A DNA stretch of 10,509 bases from DASVNK01 sp964478815 (GTDB lineage: Bacteria > Verrucomicrobiota > Verrucomicrobiia > Limisphaerales > SXQI01), in contig CAYZKY010000187.1 in NCBI GenBank assembly GCA_964478815.1, positions 1 to 10,509 on the forward strand. Direction: 5' to 3'. Of this stretch, positions 5,397 through 10,509 are shown one piece after another; position 1 is the stretch's first letter; every line of letters starts with the position of its first letter. A program made the position numbers and the translations under genes. Under the pieces are notes generated by a model. It saw only the letters and a list, made by a program, of their open reading frames with translations, had not been told where the DNA came from and ran no database searches.

Positions 5397-7898
5397 TATC
5401 CCACTCACTGGGCGAATGGCTTTCCAACGTCGAAACTACTACGCAACGGACTGAAAAGCGACGAGAAATCGGCGGGCTCCGCGGGATGGGGCTGGTGGCT
5501 CTTCATCGCGGCGCTGAGCGGCACGGCGGCGCTGGGCCATCAGATCGTGTGGACGCGCGCCCTGGTCGATGTGGCCGGGGCGAGCAGCGCGACCTTTTCG
5601 AAAGTCGTCGGTATTTTCTTTCTCGGCTTGTCCAGCGGGGCCTGGTTCGCCTCCCGCTGGCGGCCGGCGCGCGTTCCCTGGCGGCGGCTGGCGCTGGTCG
5701 AAGGATCGATCGCCCTGCTCAGTTTGCCGATGCTGTTTATCGCGCCGCTGGGAAGCTGGGTGGCGGGGCCGCTCGGCCGGATTATTGTTTTGCAGTGGCT
5801 CCTGCCGGTGGCGACGATCCTGCTGCCCTCTTTCATGATGGGGTGCGCGCTGCCCGCCTTGCTGCAGGTGAGTGGCGGGCGCGGCGCGGTTCCGATTTAC
5901 GCCTTGAATACGCTGGGCGGCGTCCTCGGCATCGGGCTGGCGACGTTTGCGGTCTTTCCGAATCTGGGCCTTCGAGGCAGCGGTCTGGCCTTTTGCGCGC
6001 TGAACGCCATCCTCGCGGCGGCAGTCTGGTGGCGCAAGCCGTCTGCCGAGCCGGAGCCGTCCGGTTCCGCCTCGGGCAGCGTGCCGCTCTCGTGGCGCTG
6101 GATGGCCGCGGCGTGGGTCTCCGGCTTTTGCATGCTCGGCCTGGAAGTGCTGGTGCAGCATCAACTGGCGCAGGTCACGATCAACTCGATGTTCTCCGGC
6201 GCCGCGGTGCTGGGGATCATTCTGGTGACGCTCGGGCTCGGCGCGATCGCGGTGGCTGGGTTGCCCAAGCGCTGGGCGCAAGCCGTCGCGCCGTGGCTTT
6301 GCCTGGGCACGGCGCTGCTGTGTGTGGCGCAGCCGATCCTTTTCGTTTTGAACCGGCCAGGCCTTGCGATTTTTCCGTACGAATTGCCGGCGGCGGCTTA
6401 CGGCTGGGCGGTGCTGAAACTCTCGGCGCTCGCGCTCGCGCCGATGTTCTTGGCCGGAGGGATGGTCTTCCCCCTCGCGCTGGCGCACGCCGAGGCCGAT
6501 ACGCGGCAGGTGGGCGTGTTGCTCGCGATCAATGGCGTAGGCGGCTGGCTGGGAACCATCGTGTTCGATCATGCGCTCGGGCCGGTGATGGGGCTCTGGG
6601 GGCCGGTGATCGTCGCCGCGGCCTTGTACGGCTTGGTGGGCGTGCTGCTGTCGGAATCCCTGAAGCTGCGCGTGGTACTCTTGGTTCTCCTGGTCGTGAC
6701 GCTGGCCGGGTTGGCCCCACGATTATCTGGGTTGCCGCAGGTCAGCACGCTGCCGGGGGAGAAGCTCCATGCGCTCCGGGTGAATCCCGAAGGCGTGGTC
6801 GCCACCGTGGAGAACGCGCCGGGCGATTGGCGCATCCTCTTCAACAACAGCTATACGCTCGGCGGTTCGCGCGCGCAGTTCAATCAGGAGCGGCAGGCGC
6901 TCTTGCCGCTGCTCCTGCATTCGGAGCCGCGCACGGTGGGCATCCTCGGCATCGCGACCGGCAGCACGACGGCCGGGGCGGCGCTCCTGCCGCAGGTGCG
7001 GGAGATCGAAGCGATCGAACTTTCGCCCGCCGTGCTGGACCAGGCGCGGAAATTCTTCGCCTCCTATAACCGCCAGGCGTTGGAAGACCCGCGCGTTCGG
7101 GTCCTCGTGGAGGACGCGCGCTGGGTAATGGCCAGCCGCGCCGCGGCCTACGATGTGGTGATCGGCGACTTGTTCATGCCGTGGCGCACGGGGGAGGGGC
7201 GGCTTTATAGCCTCGAACATTTCGAGAGCGTGCGGCGAGCGCTTCGACCGGGCGGCCTCTTCTGCCAGTGGCTGCCTTTGTTCCAGCTCACGGAAGGACA
7301 GTTCACGATGATTCTCGCTACGTTCCAGCGGGCGTTTCCTGAGGCATTGCTGGTGCGGGGGGACTTTTACTCCGATCTGCCGATCATCGGGCTGGTGGGC
7401 GGGCTGCGGCTGGAAAATGTGTCTTGGCCCCGGATCGAGGCCGCTTGCCGGACGCTGCGGGAGGCGGGCCAGGTGAAGGACCCGTTGCTCCGGCACCCGC
7501 AAGGCGTCGCCATGCTCTTGCTCGGGCCGCCTCCGGTGGGTGGAACCGCCGCGGTTAATACGCTGGCCAACGCCTCCCTGGAGCTGGACGCGGGCCGCAA
7601 CATCCTCGGGCTGCGCGAGCCGTGGCTGATCGGGGTGCCGCAGGCGCAATTCTATCAGGACGTGCATCGCACCGGCCAGCCGGCGGTCCCGGAAGAATTC
7701 CGCGGTGCGCATGATGCCGGTCAGTACGTCCTGACCCTCGAAGTCGCGGCGCGCTCGAAGGCTCCATTTACCGATAATTTAAAGGAGCAATTCGCCGAAC
7801 GAATCCCGCGCGAGCTGCTGACAGACCAGGAAGCCGAGTGGCAGCAATGGCCCGCGAGCGTCAAGCCCCAGCGGTTGCCCGCCTCGGTGCCCCCGTGA
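5301..7898 (+). CDS. Polytopic membrane protein fused to spermidine-synthase-like domain
   Basis: This 865-residue protein has two halves. Residues about 63-475 hold roughly a dozen hydrophobic helices, starting LSGTAALGHQIVWTRAL, a segment typical of the 'spermidine synthase / fused MFS' membrane family. Residues about 495-695 form a class I methyltransferase-like fold of the polyamine synthase type: GILGIATGSTTAG (547-559) at the SAM loop, AIELSPAV (571-578), DPRVRVLVEDARW (596-608), YDVVIGDLFMPW (617-628) and a LYSLEHF gate segment. The canonical GGGDGG and DxxDP motifs are degenerate: the second Asp of DxxDP is Met626, so classic aminopropyl transfer is doubtful. Residues 700-865 are a soluble extension I do not recognise. 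GTG 5301 is chosen from the GGAGG at 5290; ATG 5340 or 5361 are alternatives. It follows the secreted-protein gene by 15 bases. The substrate is unknown. Confidence 0.85.
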   Translation: MGATAWAGRSERAMLCCVRTMLLAARSALHPPYPTHWANGFPTSKLLRNGLKSDEKSAGSAGWGWWLFIAALSGTAALGHQIVWTRALVDVAGASSATFSKVVGIFFLGLSSGAWFASRWRPARVPWRRLALVEGSIALLSLPMLFIAPLGSWVAGPLGRIIVLQWLLPVATILLPSFMMGCALPALLQVSGGRGAVPIYALNTLGGVLGIGLATFAVFPNLGLRGSGLAFCALNAILAAAVWWRKPSAEPEPSGSASGSVPLSWRWMAAAWVSGFCMLGLEVLVQHQLAQVTINSMFSGAAVLGIILVTLGLGAIAVAGLPKRWAQAVAPWLCLGTALLCVAQPILFVLNRPGLAIFPYELPAAAYGWAVLKLSALALAPMFLAGGMVFPLALAHAEADTRQVGVLLAINGVGGWLGTIVFDHALGPVMGLWGPVIVAAALYGLVGVLLSESLKLRVVLLVLLVVTLAGLAPRLSGLPQVSTLPGEKLHALRVNPEGVVATVENAPGDWRILFNNSYTLGGSRAQFNQERQALLPLLLHSEPRTVGILGIATGSTTAGAALLPQVREIEAIELSPAVLDQARKFFASYNRQALEDPRVRVLVEDARWVMASRAAAYDVVIGDLFMPWRTGEGRLYSLEHFESVRRALRPGGLFCQWLPLFQLTEGQFTMILATFQRAFPEALLVRGDFYSDLPIIGLVGGLRLENVSWPRIEAACRTLREAGQVKDPLLRHPQGVAMLLLGPPPVGGTAAVNTLANASLELDAGRNILGLREPWLIGVPQAQFYQDVHRTGQPAVPEEFRGAHDAGQYVLTLEVAARSKAPFTDNLKEQFAERIPRELLTDQEAEWQQWPASVKPQRLPASVPP

Positions 7899-7927
7899 CG
7901 CTCCGGACGAACTCCGCTTGACCCCTG

Positions 7928-10012
7928 ATGGCCAATCGCGACAGTGGTGCCATTCACTCGAAGATGATGATGCACATTCTCTCTCGTTCCCCACGACGAA
8001 GCGGTTCGGTAGCCTGGGCCATCATGGCCGTGTTCCTGTTCGCCTTCCTCATCGCGGCACAAGCCGCGCCCAGCCAGATGCCGCGGCTGGCCTCGCCCGA
8101 TGGCCGGATACAGGTGTCCATCCACATGCCCACGGCGGGCTCCGCCGAGCGGCCGCGCTGGTCGGCCACGTTTCGCGGAAAGTCCATGTTAACCGACTGC
8201 CGCCTGGGCCTCCAGACGGCTGCCGGGGGCGAACTCATGGCGGGCGTCCAGGTCGTGCGCGAGCGGAAGCGTTCCGTGAACGATCCCGTCCGGGTGCTCT
8301 TCGGGAAGACCAGCCAGGCCCGGGACCGGTTCCGCGAGCTTCGGCTCACGCTCGAGACTTCCGAACGCCGCCGCACGGAAGTGGTATTTCGCTGCTATAA
8401 CGACGCCATCGCCTTGCGCTACGAATGTCCGGCCGGCGCCCCCGGCGAATCGGTGACGATCACCGAAGAAACTACTGGGTTCCGCCTGGACGGCGACCCG
8501 ATGGCCTACGCGCAGTACCTCGAACACTACAAGACGTCGCACGAGCACCCCGTTACGGCGGTTCGCTACCGTGACCTGCCGCCGGGCAAGCTGCTCGACC
8601 TGCCGCTCACCTTTGCTTGGGCCGACGGCACGGCCGCCGCAATCACGGAAGCGGCCTTGCGCCGGTACGCCGGCATGGCGCTGACGCGGGAAACAAACAC
8701 GGTGGCAGGTGGCGAACTGGTGGCCAGGCTTACCCCCCGGCCGGACGGCTCCAAAGTGGTGCGCCCCTTGCCGATGCAGACTCCCTGGCGGGTCGTCTTG
8801 CTCGCCGATCGCGTGGGAGCGCTGCTGGAATCGAGCACGCTCTATTGCCTCAACGAGCCATCCGTCATTCAGGATCCCTCGTGGATACAGCCCGGGAAAA
8901 TCACGTTTCATTGGTGGAACGGGGATGTCTACGACGGGCAACCGGGCGCGCCGATGCTTTCGTTCGAGATGAACCAGCGCTACATCGATTTTTGTGCCCG
9001 CGCCGGCATTCCCACGCACTCGATTACTTCCACGGAAGGGGTCACGACGCCCTGGTACTATCAAACAAAGCCGGGCGTCGAGCCCGGTCCGGACACCGAT
9101 GTCATCCGGCCGCGCCCCGGTTTCGACCTGGCAGCCATCCGCCGGTATGCCGACGCGAAGGGCGTCCGCCTTTGGACCTGGGTGCATCAAGCCGCGTTGC
9201 GCGGCCGCGTGGAGCAGGCGTTCGCCGCGTTCGCCGCCCAAGGATGGACCGGCATGATGGTCGATTTCTTCGATCATGACGATCAGGACCACGTCGAGTT
9301 CGCCGAGGAGATTCTGGCCGCCGCCGCCCGGCATCGGATCCTCATTCAGTTGCACGGCATCTGGAAGCCGACCGGTCTCGAGCGGACTTACCCCAATCTG
9401 GTCAATCACGAGGGGGCGCTTAACCTCGAGTATCTCAAGTGGAGCGACCGCTGCACGCCGGAGCACAACCTGATGATGGCCTTCACGCGCCTCATTGCCG
9501 GGCCGATGGACTATCATCTCGGCGGCTTCCGCGCCGTGCCTCGCGCCGAGTTCAAAGCCCGGCATGTTGCCCCCCAGGTGCTGGGGACGCGCGCGCATCA
9601 CCTCGCCATGTACGTCTGTTTCGACAATTCGAACCCGATGCTGGCGGATTATCCCACGGCTTATGAAGGCCAGCCCGGATTCGATTTTCTGCAACGTGTC
9701 CCCACCTGGTGGGATGAAACGAGGGTCCTGGTCGGGGAGATCGGCGAACTCCTGGTCACCGCCCGGCGCAAGGGGAAAGCCTGGTCCATCGGCGGACTCT
9801 CGGCGAAACGGCCGCGCGACCTCGATCTCCCCTTGTCGTTTCTCGGAAACGGGCGTTACACCGCCACCCTCTGGAAGGACGCGCCAGCAACCAGTTCCGA
9901 TCCGAACCAGCTCGCCACCGAGACGCTCCGCCTGACTTCCAAAGATCGCCTCAAGCTCCGTATCGCGCTCGACGGCGGCTTCGTTGCCGAATTCGTTCCC
10001 TCCCGCCGCTGA
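7928..10012 (+). CDS. Glycoside hydrolase family 97 (alpha-glucosidase/alpha-galactosidase type), secreted
   Basis: This protein of up to 694 residues has a signal peptide (hydrophobic core WAIMAVFLFAFLIAA, about 30-44, cut near AQA-APS), an N-terminal beta-sandwich (about 52-310; LASPDGRIQVSI), a TIM barrel (about 320-590) and a C-terminal beta domain with the VLVGEIGELLVTARRKG start (600-616). Barrel motifs typical of GH97 are MMVDFFDHDDQ (443-453), LHGIWKPTGLERTYPN (475-490) and HEGALNLEY (494-502). Asp446 sits where retaining GH97 enzymes carry their nucleophile; Glu495 and Glu501 have the six-residue spacing I recall between a calcium ligand and the catalytic acid of SusB. It should release alpha-linked glucose or galactose outside the cytoplasm. 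Length matches the family (about 650-700). ATG 7928 is the longest start; ATGs at 7964, 7967 or 7970 give a more usual signal peptide, and none has a good ribosome binding site. It follows the fusion gene by 29 bases. Confidence 0.9.
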   Translation: MANRDSGAIHSKMMMHILSRSPRRSGSVAWAIMAVFLFAFLIAAQAAPSQMPRLASPDGRIQVSIHMPTAGSAERPRWSATFRGKSMLTDCRLGLQTAAGGELMAGVQVVRERKRSVNDPVRVLFGKTSQARDRFRELRLTLETSERRRTEVVFRCYNDAIALRYECPAGAPGESVTITEETTGFRLDGDPMAYAQYLEHYKTSHEHPVTAVRYRDLPPGKLLDLPLTFAWADGTAAAITEAALRRYAGMALTRETNTVAGGELVARLTPRPDGSKVVRPLPMQTPWRVVLLADRVGALLESSTLYCLNEPSVIQDPSWIQPGKITFHWWNGDVYDGQPGAPMLSFEMNQRYIDFCARAGIPTHSITSTEGVTTPWYYQTKPGVEPGPDTDVIRPRPGFDLAAIRRYADAKGVRLWTWVHQAALRGRVEQAFAAFAAQGWTGMMVDFFDHDDQDHVEFAEEILAAAARHRILIQLHGIWKPTGLERTYPNLVNHEGALNLEYLKWSDRCTPEHNLMMAFTRLIAGPMDYHLGGFRAVPRAEFKARHVAPQVLGTRAHHLAMYVCFDNSNPMLADYPTAYEGQPGFDFLQRVPTWWDETRVLVGEIGELLVTARRKGKAWSIGGLSAKRPRDLDLPLSFLGNGRYTATLWKDAPATSSDPNQLATETLRLTSKDRLKLRIALDGGFVAEFVPSRR

Positions 10013-10023
10013 AACGCGATTCT

Positions 10024-10380
10024 GTGGCGGCACAGAAAGCAGAAGAGATCCTCTTTGAGGAACTGAAATGGCTGGGTTGGGAAGAGACTGAAAGAGATGT
10101 CTCCTTCTGTCCGCAGTTGCAGTCGCGATCTATGCCCCACTCGCGACAACTGCGCCTTGTGGACTGCGGGCCGGAACGGTATTTTGACCTCGTGGCCGAA
10201 GAGCAACGCAAACTGCTCCAGCGCGTGGTACGGGATGGATTGAAAATCCAGGGCCGTTTTTCCGCCGCTCCGGTGTATGCCGTGACGGGCCGGGGGCATT
10301 TGCAGAGCGAGGGCGTGAGCACCCTCCAGAAGATCAAGCGGAATCTCAAGCAACGCCGTGAAAAGAGCCTGGCTTGCTGA
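10024..10380 (+). pseudogene. Small ORF, possible remnant of a transposase C-terminus
   Basis: A 118-residue frame starts at GTG 10024, eleven bases after the GH97 stop, without a clear ribosome binding site. Its beginning, AQKAEEILFEELKWLGWEE, resembles the helix 'KAE+...EEL++LGW' found near the C-terminus of REP-associated (Y1) transposases common in Verrucomicrobia. The expected continuation (an arginine-rich region and a helix ending in LQMG) is absent, and the rest, including YFDLVAEEQRKLLQRVVRDG and a basic end (KIKRNLKQRREKS), matches nothing I know. No upstream catalytic HUH domain exists here, since GH97 fills that space. It may be a decayed fragment or a genuine small unknown protein. 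Confidence 0.35.
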
Positions 10381-10408
10381 GCGTGCCGCAGCATGAGAGA
10401 ATGAGTTC

Positions 10409-10474
10409 ATGTTGACGCTGCCTGAGATTGAAAGCGCGGTCAATGAGTTGCCGGCCCAGGGCAAACGCATCTAA
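10409..10474 (+). pseudogene. Truncated antitoxin-like reading frame
   Basis: ATG 10409 opens a 21-residue frame, MLTLPEIESAVNELPAQGKR plus Ile, ended by TAA at 10472-10474. 'LTLPEIESAV-xLP' is how many small bacterial antitoxins of toxin-antitoxin pairs begin (usually 60-90 residues, continuing with a 'LLxWL' helix). Here the frame stops just after the opening, and no continuation is seen in the next 35 bases, so it looks like a truncated remnant. A purine-rich GAGAGAATGAG precedes the ATG. Too short for certainty. Confidence 0.35.
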
Positions 10475-10509
10475 AATCCGAGTAATTGGAGCAAATAGGC
10501 ATGGTTCCA

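Larger units (their letters stand above)
10013..10509. other. Region of weak and broken coding sequence
   Basis: The last ~500 bases look less GC-rich than the rest and contain no complete recognisable gene. They hold one open frame (10024-10380) with a possible transposase-tail resemblance at its beginning, and the first codons of an antitoxin-like gene stopped at 10474. No terminal inverted repeats, tRNA or target-site duplication are seen. The pattern suggests a place where mobile or addiction genes have inserted and decayed, with a new gene perhaps starting beyond the window. Confidence 0.4.

Noticed and set aside
5416..5454. An ATG (MAFQRRNYYATD) downstream of the inverted repeat as a possible start for the fusion protein.
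   Set aside because: It is in a different frame and stops after 12 codons; using it would require a frameshift for which there is no evidence.
5129..7069. A 646-residue open frame overlapping the fusion gene in another frame.
   Set aside because: It is very rich in Gly, Arg and Ala with no hydrophobic pattern or motif, as expected from reading GC-rich coding sequence out of frame; the other frame has clear membrane helices and enzyme motifs.
8189..10033. A 614-residue minus-strand open frame opposite the GH97 gene.
   Set aside because: It shows no recognisable domain, while the plus strand carries full GH97 motifs; long antisense frames are common in GC-rich genes.

Overview
This is a GC-rich chromosomal window that most resembles a member of the Verrucomicrobiota. 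The clues are two prepilin-type proteins with the FS/FTLxELL...VIAxIAIL leader (one with the H-X9-DG tail signature common in Verrucomicrobia and Planctomycetes), a GH97 glycoside hydrolase, a membrane-embedded spermidine-synthase-like protein, and a secreted protein ending in the 'WQLxSxDSL..TDW...FYR' domain that I associate with this phylum. The lineage is inferred from protein style; there is no rRNA marker.

Layout. (1) 1-280: the 3' end of a plus-strand gene matching the C-terminus of GTP-dependent phosphoenolpyruvate carboxykinase, closed by a perfect 10-bp hairpin at 293-319 that also faces the end of the next, convergent gene. (2) 342-3139, minus strand: read from the right, lemA, a secreted TPM-domain protein of YgcG type with a Gly-rich tail, a second TPM protein without a signal, and a TPMT/thiol-methyltransferase-like enzyme. 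lemA/ygcG and tpm/methyltransferase overlap by 4 nt (ATGA); the two TPM genes are 13 nt apart. A short pseudopilin gene follows after 63 nt. (3) 3238-3690, plus strand, divergent from lemA: a small membrane protein with a HPCxxCH motif, followed by two small hairpins. (4) 3772-10012, plus strand: a closely packed run of an H-X9-DG pseudopilin, a secreted choice-of-anchor-M-like protein (4-nt overlap), an MFS-like/spermidine-synthase-like fusion (15-nt gap) and a GH97 enzyme (29-nt gap). (5) 10013-10509: a region of weak, broken-looking coding sequence, with a possible transposase-tail remnant and the first residues of an antitoxin-like gene cut by a stop.

How it fits together. The minus-strand operon looks like an envelope/stress module (LemA and TPM proteins are frequent partners) with a methyltransferase attached. 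The plus-strand run puts an envelope pseudopilin, a secreted protein, a polytopic membrane enzyme and a secreted glycosidase in one likely transcript, which suggests an extracytoplasmic function, possibly carbohydrate-related. No experimentally known system is recognised as a whole. The most striking non-coding structure is a nearly perfect 98-nt inverted repeat at 5299-5396 that contains the likely GTG start and the first 32 codons of the fusion gene, just after a good Shine-Dalgarno sequence. The window contains no tRNA, rRNA, CRISPR array, intact insertion sequence or obvious phage gene.
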